Shown: positions 37,796-51,063 of the stretch, one piece after another
How the letters are laid out: every line of letters starts with the position of its first letter
Numbering within the stretch: the stretch's first letter is position 1
Source: Apostichopus japonicus
Lineage: Eukaryota > Echinodermata > Holothuroidea > Aspidochirotida > Stichopodidae
Length of the DNA stretch: 64,000 bases
Reading direction: 5' to 3'
Assembly: GCF_037975245.1 (NCBI RefSeq)
Contig: NC_092568.1
Coordinates: forward strand, 12,175,501-12,239,500
Notes under the pieces: model-generated
The model's database searches: none
What the model saw: the letters and a program-made list of their open reading frames with translations, nothing else
Told to the model about the DNA's origin: nothing
Translations under genes and position numbers: made by a program

Positions 37796-40700
37796 GCTAT
37801 CTTAATCTCACGCTTCAAGACCAGCTAAAACTCTACCCTGACTTTGGACTGGCAAACCTTAAAGGTGAGTTAAAAACTTGATTTCTGGTATTGAAATAAA
37901 TACACATATAATAATATATAATAGACTATTTCAAAGAATGTATGATAGTTTTAGTTAGTTAGTTGAGTTATTATTATTATTTCTTGGTCTCCAGAGTGCC
38001 TCCTTCACGGACTTTCTTCAAGTATTCCTCTCGATCACAAGAACGGTAAGTTACGCTTACATATATCAGTATTATCGAATGTAAGACAGCCCAGACTATT
38101 CATGAAACATGCTATCCGTGTTCGACCAGTTAAACTGATTTTAATATTTATACTTTCAGATCCTGAAAGAATCTATTTAATTCCAAATTCAGGGGCGTAT
38201 CCAGGGGGGCGCAACAGGCGCGCGCCCCCCTATTGGACGTCACCAAAGAAAAAAAAAAAGTTTAGCAAAAAAAAAAAAATTGATGACGACCTTTATGTGA
38301 GATGTCGGTGATCGCTCAACCCCCCCCCCCCCCTCCCGTATGCTTTATTTTTTGTTTGCCAAAGAAAGGTTCTGGCGAAGTTTGGCGGCATAATAGTTTT
38401 AGAAACATAGATGGTAATTGTGTTTGTATTATCACTATAAACACTAAATGACATGCCAGCCATATTGTGCATTTTGTGTCCATATTTACTGGAAATGTTG
38501 CTTATTATTAAGGTCGAAAAATGGATCACATATGGCCATGGGGGGCGATCCTGGGGGGGGGGGTAAATCCCCCCATGAAAATGGGTGGAGGGGATGTAAT
38601 ACACCATATCCCCCCCCCCCCCACCAAATGCCAGGGATAAGAATATTTTCATGCCTACATTTATGCATCATCGTTAATGTACGGCTCTTTTTTAGCTTCA
38701 TTTCTCGCCTACCATAAACGCAGTGCGATCTTTTCAAATAAAGCGTCTTTATAAAGCAAGAATAGTTGACTGTAGGCTTCATTGGCCCTATAACAACAAA
38801 ATGTATTGTTGGGCCCACGGTATTGATATAGTACATATATGCACCCTCATAGTATTCATATAGGCCCTATAGTAGGCCTACACACGTACATGTTCCCTAG
38901 AACAGCTGAGAATCTCATGTTACCAGGGTAATGCTTAATACACGTTTCACCTGGATGCCCTAGCAATCGGTACCTAGGAATGTAACTATGTGTAATTGTG
39001 TATTGCGTGTGTATAGGCCTATAATAGCCTGCATGAGCCCATTTTCTTCATCAAATAATATAAAAGAGCTCTCGAACATTCTAACGTTGCGCCTGAAACA
39101 AGATTGACAGGGGCAATTTTCCCAAAATAACACCCGAAATTAAAAAAAAAGTATTTTGGATCCTGCTTATGAGATATTTCGGACATGACATCCCTATTTT
39201 AAAGTTGGGTATATGCCGCTTTGAAACCTCGGGAAGTGCCGTTTCCGGCCATCTAGAGGGTTTGTTAATCCCAAAATTTTCTTGTACGCTTCGCGCCAAC
39301 TCATGGTGGCGCTACGCTTAGATAGTCAGCAAGGTCACATCCCCCACTCGGAAGTACGGAACGCCGCCCATGCATATGGCACCATTTTGCATTTCAGCCC
39401 TTCTTCGAAAGCAAAAATTGTACACCCCTCCCCTTAGACCCATCCCCCAGGACGGCGATCATTCATGCCTGACGCCCCCCCCCCCTAGTGGAAAATCCTG
39501 GATACGCCCCTGAAATTCCTGTGACTTTGGAATCATTTCATTACCTCGAAGTGAGTTTGATTGTTTGAAAGCAAGATCTCATTTAATATGTTTTTTTTTT
39601 TACTAAATTTGATAGAATTCTAATTGACTACTGGGTCTTGGTATTATCCGCATACCCTCTCTATATACTCCCAAGCCCCTCATCCAACGCTCTTTCTTAC
39701 CTTTCCTAACCTCCTCTCCACACATTTCACTGACATGCTCTTCTCTTTCCGTTACTCCCTTTCCCCTCTCCACTTCCCTTCCGACAGAATGTTGAAGCAC
39801 TTTCACTGTGACTAAAATTACTTGCATGTATTAAGTGTGAAGTGGTCTTAGTAGATATAACAAACTAAAATCATCATTTCCAGAGATGTGTAGAAGGTGA
39901 ACAAATGTTAGTCTTTACTGGGTGACTGACACGCTGACTATTTATGGCAGCTTCAGTTTTCCGTATGGTTACCAGTGTACAGTTTCCACGTATTACATCA
40001 GATTCTACAAAAGCATTAAGTGGCCTTAAAGTGTCTCAACTTTTCATATCACAAATTCTTCCATTTAATGGTATTAAAAATATAACCCTCAAAAACGAGC
40101 CTAATTATTTAGTGACATATCGAGTAGACAAAGTTCCTTCTGGTATAAGAGGAGTAGCGACATAACCCCCCTTCCGTACCCCTTACAGATATTAGCGGCA
40201 CTTTCTTATCTGATTAAGTTCTAAAACAAGCTTCAAAACATTTTCTTGAATGTTTGATTTTTTTGTAGTCGAGCAGTACACGACCCCTGCTGCCTTCGAG
40301 GTGCATCAACATGATGATACTACCTCTACTTGGTCTGGTAAGATACATTTTATTCCCACTCAGTATTTCCTAATTTTCGCGACTTTTGTATATTATAAAC
40401 GGTATGCTTTTAGTCAGTACTGCATTGCAGGGAACTTGTGAGAGAAACTTCTTGGTTCACAGTACATAGTTAATGAGTAAAACCGAAGAAAAAGGGAAGA
40501 AATACAACTATCATTGTCAAAAAATGTTTTTTTAAGTTTATAAAAACTTTAGCCAATTTTATTCACGCTGCAGATATTCAGGGCCAACACACTCAACAGA
40601 CCACAACAACGAGATGTGAAGGTAAAGTAACACTCTCTGTAGTCGGCAGGCTATAGTATTAGGTTACATTATATTAAAGCATTTAGGTGTATCTACTTTT

Positions 40701-41241
40701 CTCACACATGGGAGGGGGTGAGGGTCGGTCACTTGGGGAAGTCTCTGCATTCCTGTGTCAAATAGTTACTTGTTATTATCACATTTTGATGAGAAAAGTC
40801 ATATTTGTTCGCTTTTCAGGTTACACCCTGATTAACTACCAGTATACCTTCAAAAGCTCAACTGGTGAGTATTGAGTGCAATTTAATTACGTTGTGTGCC
40901 CAAGAAAAGTTAATACTCAATTGATTTGAAAAATTCAAATATTTATTAATCCTTCATTTCTTTCTATAATTTCTACTCAAGGTAATCAACCTGAGATTTA
41001 AGTAATAAAAGTCTTTCAAATAAAACATAATTTGACACTCTTTTCAGGCCCTGATCAGATCCAAAACACCGAGGAAATTCTAACAGGTGAGAACAATAAA
41101 TTGTTTGTTTACATACAGGAGTTTTGATTGATTTATATTTTAAATTCAAACCCATAATTTTTAAGTTCTAACTTCAAAATGCTTCTTTATATTTCTTTCA
41201 GATCCAACCGGTACCAAGACAGCTACCAAATTCATGTACTA
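37796..41241 (+). pseudogene. Micro-exon family gene, copy C (exons 5-12 only, broken)
   Basis: Exons: 37796-37864, 37995-38045, 38160-38189 with 39518-39550 (exon 7, split by a transposon), 40269-40337, 40574-40621, 40820-40864, 41048-41086, and a partial exon 12 at 41202-41241. All are phase 1 with AG/GT borders. Homology starts in intron 4 near 37585 and stops abruptly after TGTACTA in exon 12, so both ends are lost. Exon 5 is the uninterrupted form of the site hit by the LTR element in copy B. Reading into the transposon in exon 7 gives a stop at about 38309. Residue changes from copy B include a Cys for Tyr near the end of exon 9. A decayed gene fragment. Confidence 0.75.
38190..39512. 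mobile_element. Non-autonomous hAT-like element in exon 7 of copy C
   Basis: 1323 bp. Terminal inverted repeat CAGGGGCGTATCCAGG (38190) and its exact complement CCTGGATACGCCCCTG (ending 39512), flanked by the 5-bp duplication AAATT (38185-38189 and 39513-39517). The empty site is seen in copy B exon 7. No transposase ORF. CAGGGGCG ends are typical of hAT; a 5-bp duplication is shorter than the usual 8. Contains the shared motif at about 39231-39328. Confidence 0.85.
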
Positions 41242-44200
41242 CACTCTAAATTCACAATGGTCAAAAAGTTGACCATAGTTCATAGTCACTATGATTTGGA
41301 CCACAGTGTGGTCAATATGTGGGGATTTGACTGAAGATATGGTCATTTGAAAACTTCCCAGAATGCAATATATCACTTTTACCGGTACCGACGGATCGCA
41401 CGACTACGAGCGCTCAAAGTTTGGGCTACAAGAATAATAACTTTACTATATGATATCTTTTAACTTCAAGCCTAATTATCTCGTATTTGTGTAAGTAATA
41501 AATGGAAACGTTTGTCAAAAAGAAACTCGGAGATTGGGGTTTGGATGTACTTCACAAAACATTCGAAGGTAATTTTTTTCTGTTCGAATTACGAGTATAA
41601 GTTAAGGCTAGGTCTAAGTTTACGTTTGACGCTATGTTACTGTGTTAGTCTATCTTCCATTTCTCCCCTCAGATCGAAGGTTATTTTCGTCCTTTTTATT
41701 CAAATAAAGCCTTATTCTGTCAATTTTTCTTCAGAATTTTCTTTTTTTCGTTGAAATAGATAAAAATAATGAGTCAATGTAAGCATGATAACAGAGTAAG
41801 TGGGATTCCGAAACTGTCATTGTTTTACCCTAGGACCTACACCGTTAGCACTAGGGCCCTAGGCTTAAGGAATGTTGTTGGTCACTTTGAATTAGCCTAC
41901 AGACCTAGGCTTTAAAAAAATGTTTGCCCACTCCCTTGTTTGAGGAAGTTGGGACAATCAACAGGTTTTTCGTTAGGCTAGGCTAGTCAATGAGCACACA
42001 CAGTCGATGCTCGGCCTAATTGAGAAAATTTTTCAGTTTAGCGCAACACTTTGCTGCGTCATTCGACAAACTTTTTTAGTGTTCAAAATAGTCTCCCATC
42101 AAGTTTGAGATCATCAATGTTTTTTTTTACAATAAAAACAAGATTTATTTCAAAGGGTGGCCGAAAAATCAATTTGAAGGAAGATTTCAGCTCTTCTTGT
42201 CAACAAACCCTGCGAAGGGCTACAGTACTGTACATAGGCCTAAATAGTAATACTGTACATGATTTTACCTATTACACAAGGTAGTGACTGTGTGGTTTTC
42301 AGGTCAAGAGACCAGAGCAGGCACTAAATGTCAGTGATTTGTGACTACTGTAGGCTTTACTGCTTTGTTCAGGTCTCTGGTCCCACACACCCTGCAGTCG
42401 CTGCCCAATGTATTTAAAAAAATCATGCATTAGGCCGAGCCCAGGCCTATATGTTATAATATGTACCGTACCATAGCCTACTTTAAGGGTTCATACTTGG
42501 AGTTGGAAAGGCTGAAATCTTCCCTGGGATTTCATTTTTCTGCCACCCTTTCAAATAAATGTTGGTAAGAATAGAAAATAGAAACACTGAAGATCACTGG
42601 GGGCCTATGGATAGGGTTATTGTTCTTCAGGGGGAGAACTATTCTGAACATCTAAATATGGAGTTGAATGATGCAGCAAAGTGCTTCGTCAAACTGAACA
42701 TTTTTTTCAATAGGCATGGCATTAATATTGTGTGGACTGTGGAAATATGTACAATACTGCAGCACACTGTTGAGTTCAACTAGTTCTACTTAGTGTAGGC
42801 CTAATAGTAAAGCAAGTAATTATTGTTATTACTTGCAAAATAATTAATTAAAATAATTAACTATAATTAATTGATTCCTGCATTCTGATTGGTCAAAAAA
42901 GTAATTTAAGACTGATAAGTTACACCAGCTTATCATCTATATTATAGCTGGTTCAGTGAAAGGACAGCTATACTAGTTTATGTTCTCTGAACTGTATCAT
43001 AGCCCAAGGCCAGTACTCTAGTAGTAGGCATATGTGTAACATTATTGTTGGACCAGTAACAAGAGGTTAGGCCTTTAAGCTTTTTATTCATATCTGGTTT
43101 CAAATAGCTTCTTTGACCAACCACCAATGCAGGAAATCATAAGGATATTTAGCTTACATGTTTAGTTACCCCAGACCTTCTTCTCCAACCACACTTCTAG
43201 TTCCAGACATAATTTTATGTCGAAAGACATAGTTACATATTATCACAAACTTTACACACTAACACTCTGGGAGTTGAGCACGAAAAGAGCAACCGATAGT
43301 AGAAAATACTGCCGAGAAGAATACTGTACTGTTGTCATGGCTGCTACATGCAGCACATTTGCAATTGTGTGTGTATGAAGATTTTCAACTTCACAGTTTG
43401 TTATTCAATGTTTGTTCTTGGAGCTGTTTCAATTCAAGCAGAGCTGAGTATGTAGGTCATTGATTGTGTACATATTACATGCAAATTAAAGCAATTATTT
43501 TGGTGGGGTGTGGTATCTTATGCACCATTTGGTGCTCCAGTTCATTTTTGTGTATATTAAAAATATTACAGCTGTTGTCAAACTAATAGTCCCTTGAGGG
43601 ATATGGGCCGGTGTCATGGTGTGCACCTCCCCCTATTTTGGGACACCATGAAAAACTGTACTTTTCTGGCCTCTGCAGAATACTATTTGTGGTTGTCCTT
43701 GTTTAGGAAACTGTGAGGTGCCTTGACGTAGTATTGCGCGGTCACTGAAAGCTCCATCTACTATACTAGTGCATGGAGCAATAGCTGACTGGTAACACTA
43801 GGTCAGCTGCCTGCTGACTAGAAAACTATATACTTCACAGAGTTCAGTGTTTGAATTAAATTTGTTCGTGGGTCCACCAGACCCAAGGCCCTCAACAGGG
43901 CTCATATTTTGATTTTTATTGATGTACAGTAACTGACAAGGCTAGCCTACATTACCAATTCAGCAGTGGCAGTGCTATGTGAGGGTGGCATAGCTAGGTC
44001 ACAAGGAGATTCCCAAAGATTTTCTTCTTCCTATAATTTTGCGCTTAATGGCTCAAAATCACATTTTCTCATTAGTGTCAAGGTGGGCTGAGGTCATGCT
44101 TGGCATGTCATTTTAGTGTCTATGTCATGATGAACATTAAGGGTGGTAGGGTTTAAAGCAAATTCTTTAAAATTGTACATAATGAACTTAATTTTTAGAT

Positions 44201-46151
44201 GTCAAGGAATCTCAAAACCTCATGGTTTTCTTGTTTGTTGAAATCACACATGACCAATTCAAACTTATCAAAGTAATATACAAGTTTGTCATTTTTATGA
44301 CCTGGCCACCTCCAGCATGGTAGGTCAGACGAATAAGTGATGACCATTTTCATCTAATCAATTTTCCCCGTCCCCCAAAATCTTCAAAGCTGGCACCACC
44401 AGAAATTCAAAACAATAGAGCTCTTTTAGTTCTTAGCAATACCTGCATTTGAGAGGGAAGTCATCATCATCATAAGTTTTGTGTGTGCTCAATTGAAACT
44501 GTTTTATTCTGTTTTGTCGTAGATTAAATTGTAAATTAATTTTAATTATAGTGTAAATAATTATATTGTAAATGATTAGAATGTAATAATTATGGATTAT
44601 AGTGTAAATTATTTAGTAATTTTAATTATAGTGTAATTAATTATAGATAATATTGTTAATTAATTTTAACGGTTGATGTTTTTTATTTTTATTTTATATT
44701 AATTATAGATTATATTGTAAATTAATTTTAAGGGTTGATGTTTTTATCTCAATACATTACATGTAATGAGATATTGTAACAGTGAGTGGGACTCTCTCTT
44801 CTCTTAAAAAATTTTCAGCGTCTTCATACAAAGTTCTTTTTCTCTGGAATTCCCAGAGCAAGCATATATCATATAGGCCAACAAAAGTTACTATTTTTTA
44901 TTCGAGAATTTTATCTCATTCTATGACATTTTCACCGATTTATATCCGTTAAACACTTCGCAAAAGCGGTGAAATGCATTGTGGGAGGTAAGCCCATCAC
45001 TATATTTTAGTACACTGCGGCTTGGATATCGTCTGAAAATCCGTTTTAATACATATTCATAAAGCAGCAATCGAATTGCTTTTAGCAAAACTTTGAACAA
45101 AAGAAGTTGAATATTCATTAAATATCTCTTTGCGACGATGTCGGACTCACAATGTGGATGAAATGGAATTTTTTTTGCCTCGGCATGAAAAATAAAAACG
45201 AAACGTAAGTAAAATCCTTTCATCTTTCGAAATGCACATTTTCCGTTTTCAAGAAAGTACCACCTCCATCGTCCGGTCGATTGTTTAAAACAAGTTAAAC
45301 AATGATTTGAGGCTAAATTCGGAGTTTTTCCAGCATTCTAGGTTGAATTATAGTGACATTTTTAAGGTTGCACTTGTGAACGGGCATCAACGTATCCTAT
45401 CGTGGTTAATTACATATGTACATGTATATGCACGTTACCATAGTGTGTAGCCTAGGGTTGTAGTTTTAAGTATTCTATAGTGCAGTGTATTCATATTACT
45501 GGACGGTGTGTTTATGAATATGATGTTTGCCATCAAGACATTGTTTACGAATACAATGTCGTTGCCTTGAATTTTGGAGGACTTAGCACTTAGTAGTAGG
45601 GTCGTGATAGTACAACTACACAATACTAAGCCTATGCTGGTAGTATTAGTTTACTACTGACTAGAACTGTCACTGGTGGTTTTCAGCACTGGCAATACCT
45701 TCATGCCCAGTACATATAATAATACTTGAAAACTAAATAAGCTTATATTAAAAAAAAGTACTCCCTTGGTCGGCTCTGGTTAGTACTAAGTATAGTTTTA
45801 CCCTTGTGTGATTTTATCCGGTGTACCCATATACATAGGCCCACCTGCTTATTCTGGATACAGTCACTGTAGGCTACATTACAGGTTGGTCGAGTCAGTG
45901 ACAAGTTAACATTGGTTCTCTACTTTGCCCAATGGATAATCTTGCACTGAATTTTCGAACACTGTTTGCAACGCATTTTGGCAGTATTCTTTTGTTTGTG
46001 AATTCATATAGCAGTTAATTTTCTTTTTTGGTTTTTGGTTGTGCATGTGCCTATTTCACTTTCTTTCGAAGTTCTTCACCCTGTAATGCTGTATGTTTCT
46101 GTCATTTTCAGAGAGAAAATGCATTTATAAGTTCCACTACAACGTGTTATG
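41242..46151. other. Unrecognised DNA after the copy C breakpoint
   Basis: At 41242 homology to the micro-exon gene ends in a sequence with short inverted TTGACCA/TGGTCAA motifs. No supported gene. An ORF at 42559-42783 and others nearby match nothing I know. 44520-44760 is made of AT-rich imperfect repeats (TTATAGTGTAAATTA-like). A large insertion is possible, but I cannot find its other end. Confidence 0.4.
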
Positions 46152-47358
46152 TAGTGTTTACACGGGTCCAAAAATCGGGAACCGGGTACCCGAGAGCCGT
46201 TACCCGTCAGGTATCCGGGTACCCGGAAAAAATTGTTTACCCTCGTGTATCACGATTTTCAAGAAATTACATATTGGATGCTATAATAAATGAATTATAT
46301 TCTCTACTGACAATGTTTTCATGTTCAAAAACGTATGTGTAAGGTAAGGTATAAAACCTTCCTCAATAATTTCTATTTGCTTTTTTCTGTCATAAACTTG
46401 TTAATTACTTAATATAATTAACATTACTCTGTTTTACCTCCATGCTACAAATAAGTAGTAATGTTGTTAACATCGCACTGCCGCCGCTGCTTATGCTTGC
46501 TCTCCACGTCTATTGGATCAGACCATAAAATATCCCTTTAACTCAGTTGTTACTACTACTATCTATTATGCAGGCCCAGGGTTCGCATTAGCCGCGAGAT
46601 TACGCGATTCGCCCAATTTGATCGCATTTGGAATACACGATTAGTAAAAAGCCACTTTCGATTATTATTTTTTAGTTATCCCTTCTATAATCCATAAACA
46701 TGTCGTAAAATTCCTTGTCAGCCCTTCCTTCTATGAAATAAACGAATGAATAAATAATAATTTCTTCCACATGGTAGCCTAACACCACACTAAGTCAATG
46801 CATGAGAAATCTAGCTAAGCCTAACTATCTGTTTATTCGCTGAAATTGTGGCGCAGTTATAAGATATTCATGGAAAACATTTATTATTGCTGTTACCTTC
46901 GACCACATGGTTGCCTAACACCACACTAAGTCAATGGGGTAATCTAGCACAGCCATATTTTATTAGCTGAAATTGTGACGCAGTTATAAGATATCCATGG
47001 AATACTTTCGTTATTGCTGTTATCTTCAACCACATGATAGCCTAACACCACATAAGTCAAGGGGAATCTGCCTAACCATCGGTTTGCATTTTTTTTTTAA
47101 ATCACACTTTGCGTAGGATTCGAGTTATAAATTAGGAACCGGGTAGTATTGCGTCGGGCGGTTACCTTCGTTATTGCTGTTATCTTCGACCAATTATATT
47201 AGCCTAACACCACACTAAGTCAATGGGAAATCTGCCTAACCGTAGGTTTGCATTTTTTTTTTTAAATCACACTTTGCGTAGGATTCGGGTACCGTAATAA
47301 ATTAGGAACCGGGTAGTATTGCGTCGGGCAGGTACCCGGATAACCCGTGCAAACACTA
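46152..47358. mobile_element. hAT-like TIR element with internal tandem repeats
   Basis: Ends TAGTGTTTACACGGGT (46152) and ACCCGTGCAAACACTA (ending 47358) are inverted with one mismatch; next to both are GGGTACCCGG-type palindromes. No clear 8-bp duplication and no transposase. Between 46769 and about 47230 a block with CCTAACACCACACTAAGTCA recurs four times at 120-160 base spacing. Confidence 0.6.
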
Positions 47359-50300
47359 GTTGGGCTTGTTGCATTTAAAAGCAATGTGAAGTCATTCGTC
47401 ATGTGACTTTAAATATTGTCTCCTATTATCCAACGTTCTGTTTTTATTTTTGTTTTCTTCATTTTCAGGACTCTTTCTGCATCTGCAGGTTGGATTCTCC
47501 TATGTGGGCACTTGGGATATTGTAACTTTTTGGACTTCTTAATTTAATTCAGTACTTTTCACGCCATTTCATTCATTGCCTTGATTCAATAAACTTTGAT
47601 TAACCTTGAAAAAACACATTCCTGTTATATTTTTTTGCACTAAATCGTACATTCATATTCACCAGTGTGAAGAAAAATTAACAAGAAGTTACTACATAGG
47701 ATGTACATTTCACGTATCCAAAAATACTTTTCAATTCATCACGAAGATCAGCTGATTGATGTCTATAGGAACCTGATACATCATAAACTATATGACCAAA
47801 AAGTCCAACAGAGACTGACCCAAGATGAAGAATATCACATAAAAAAACAAGTTCTTAAATATTCTATGACATTAATAAACCTTGCAACGCCGTTCTCTCG
47901 ACAAACAGGCAATGGGCGCTAAAGGCAACACTCGCAGGATGAAGTGTAACCTGCAGAGACTTTTCGTTACAAAGTAGCGTAAATGCAAGTTCTGTATTTG
48001 TTGTACCATGATTGATATTGATAGTTGTAGAGACAGAGCAAAGATATGAAACTAGGAATCGAAATTAGAACTTCCAGTATTGAGATACTGCGTCATTGAT
48101 GCTCTTGTTTATTTTAATTTTCTACTGTACAGTGATTTACCAGTGGGTTTCTAGAATGGGGTGAAGCTGTGAGCAAACATTAAAGAACATTCATGGCCTT
48201 GGGAATGCCAAGTGGATTAAGTTGAGCTCTCTTTCTCTCTCTCTGATCTAGTTTGTACCTTTGTAACAATTGTGTAACTTTGTAACATTTTTGTGGGGTG
48301 GGGGAGGGTTGAGTGGTATATATCTGGTAAGAGATTCTTCAATTGGTGTTCTCTGTGTGCTAAACTATAAATTGAGGTAAAGCTCTCACTCTCTCTCTGA
48401 ACTAGTCAGTACCCTTTTCGGAAAATGTGTGGGATTAGGTCTTTATTGTAAGCGAGACTTTTTGAAATATTCTGGCGTTCGATGGCTAGATGTCTTTTTA
48501 CTAATTTCCGTCAATCACATAAGACAATATTTAAGTCTTTGTCCTTATTGTTGGAACAATTTCATACACATAATTTCATGTAAATACTCAAAAACTTTTG
48601 AAATTGTATTCCTTATTTAATGTTAATATCATCTGTTGAGTTTAAGAGAAGTAAGAAAGTGGCTGCCTCAGTAGCAAAAGAAAAAATGTCTTCACGTATT
48701 CTTCTTTATTTTTACTTTAATGTACTAAGTCAATCAACGAGCATCACCGTAGTCTTTAAAAACCTTGAATTGGTGTCTGACCTAACCTGTACTCTATGAC
48801 AGGGTTGTAACCCCCCTCTAAAGGGAGCCCAGCACCTAATCCCCACCTAGCCCCCCCCCCCCCACCACTAGCCTCAACAATACAATGTACTCGCTGTGGC
48901 GCTGACATATCAACATATAAACAATTATACAAAACAAAAGAATAGTTTGAATTAACGTTGTTAGGATGCACTAGAAACCACATGTACAAGTGGCACGCAT
49001 AGATATAAAAAAAATCATTATGCGTATATTTCGATGGTAGTGAGGTCATGCATCAAACTTCAGTGTTCTCTGCCAACCGAAGTAATCAAACACCAGACAA
49101 TGGTTAATCTTAAGCGTAAAATGTTGATAACATGCCGTGACGTGCGGGGGAGGGGAGAATAAGGCCCCGCCTCCATCGTTCAGACCGAATATAAGCCTAA
49201 CTTATAAAATGCCCCAGAATGCACATTATGACGTTTATACAAGTTGAATGTTTCTTCTGCTTCTGAGAGGACCCTCAGATCCCCCTACATTCGAGTCACA
49301 TTAAACGAGCCCACAGCCACACCCCTCATTGGAATTTTATTGATCCACTTTCAGCCCGTCCATAAAAGTTTATGGCCCTAACAAAAATTAGTCAGTGGAA
49401 ATGGTGACCCAATCCCTCCCCACCCTTAATCGAAATGCTGAGCATGTAGCTTCATACAAATGGGTACCATTTTGGTAGTCCCCAGGGTATAAGTATAATA
49501 CAAACGTATTTAACATTTAGATGCGGTGCGACATATACCGTCTAACAGCGCTTAAAAATTGTTTCAAAAGTTTGCAAAATTTAGCATCATTTGGCTTCTA
49601 AGCACCCTCCATATTAAATATCACAACTTTCGCTTTGTCCACTCAGACCTCAAAGGCTGGGCTACGTCCCGGCTGAAACTCCCCATCTCAGCACCTTGTT
49701 CCTGCCTCAAGATAAGGTTGAGTGAATGTAATCTAGTTGAACTAAGGAAGTTGACCACAGTAAGTGGGGTGTGACGTCATCATTGAGGGTGGTCAATAGC
49801 TTTTACTTTCCTATTGTAATCTTCTTGTTCATTTATCCTTGGAATATGATACCTTTGTCATTTTTGCTTACGTGTGAGTATTTTCATCAAGCAGCTTCTT
49901 CTTTTTTTTAAATTGGTAGAAAAGAAATAATTTCCTCTGTGAATAATTGCGTTATAACATTATAAAGAAACACAACCGAAATAAATTTCAGCTGAATTGG
50001 TTTCCCATTAAACATGGCAACATAATCATTTTTTAACATTTCCACCTCAGGTATATTACATTACTTCCAAGCGAAGTATGCAAATATATTTGTAGGTCGT
50101 TTATGACAGTCTCTCGGTTTGTAGTCATCCTCATTGTTTCAATTACTCATTTCCTTTGTGGATGGAGTGGTTCCTGTTCAACAGGGTAATCAACACCTCC
50201 CACCCCTCCCCTCCCGTTCCATCCCTACATCTTGAAGATATCATGGGCTTCGTATGAAACAATGCTGCAAATTAAGTTGATTCTAAACATAGGTTACAAA

Positions 50301-51063
50301 GATGACAATGGAGATGCATTTATTTGTGAAACATTTTAATCAAGAAATAATTATTAGTTCATTTTTTACTACTATTTTGGTAAAACTAACAAAGGTTTTC
50401 TTTGAAAGAATATGTTCGGATTTAAATTTTGTTTTCAAAACTTAATCAGGAATAGAGAAATCAACTAATCAAATTGATCTGTTATTAAATTCCACCATTT
50501 GTGGATTAGTAAAAAAGGTAAAAAATCTTGTGTCATCCAATTACAATATGATATAATTCCTCCTCTCTGTAAAATACAACATCCCACTTTGTATTATACA
50601 TTCAACAAACATTACTGTTATGAATATTATTACAGAATATTATTATAGAAAGACACACTTGGAGGAAATGATTATCCTATTAATGACTCACTACCTTCAA
50701 TGCTGGCTCACACCCCTACACTTCTTCCTGGGATTTCATTTCAGAGGAAAATGGAGTTATGTTCTTTGATATGGGTAAGTGCGTCAATTATGAGCCCACC
50801 ATGCTATTAAGTACTATATGATTAAGTTACTTAATTATGTAACTCACTAATCTAACTTCTAAGCCTTATCCTATGCTACAATAATGTCTAAGCTAGGGGA
50901 CTGGACCAAATTCTAAGTTTGTTTCACCAAAATGTTACTTTAACTTTCGTATTCATTTTCGAACGTTGGAAGGATATTTAGATGCAGTTAAACTTTTGTT
51001 GGGTTGATCCAGGCGTCTGTCGTGTGTATACTTCCTGATTTATAAACAATTGACATCGTTATG
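47359..51063. other. Intergenic, little recognised
   Basis: Contains AATAAA near 47588 in a sequence resembling a transcript 3' end and an unrecognised 73-codon ORF at 47701-47922 with protein-like composition. A poly-G/C tract lies near 48850. One candidate micro-exon (50745-50774) is listed separately. Nothing else supported. Confidence 0.35.
50745..50774 (+). other. Candidate isolated micro-exon
   Basis: 30 nt bounded by TTTCATTTCAG and GTAAGT. In the phase-1 frame used by the array it reads EENGVMFFDM with no stop. The acceptor tract and donor are strong. No copy of it was found in A or B, and neighbouring exons were not identified, so it could be chance. Confidence 0.3.

Noticed and set aside
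38293-38836. Overlapping ORFs with poly-Pro/poly-Gly in the element at 38190
   Set aside because: They come from poly-G/poly-C runs read on both strands of a non-autonomous transposon.
46093-46342. ORFs with RVPGTRES-like repeats
   Set aside because: Produced by GGGTACCCGG palindromes at the end of a transposable element.
47701-47922. 73-codon ORF with protein-like composition
   Set aside because: No recognised motif, no splice context and no second copy; left as unrecognised.
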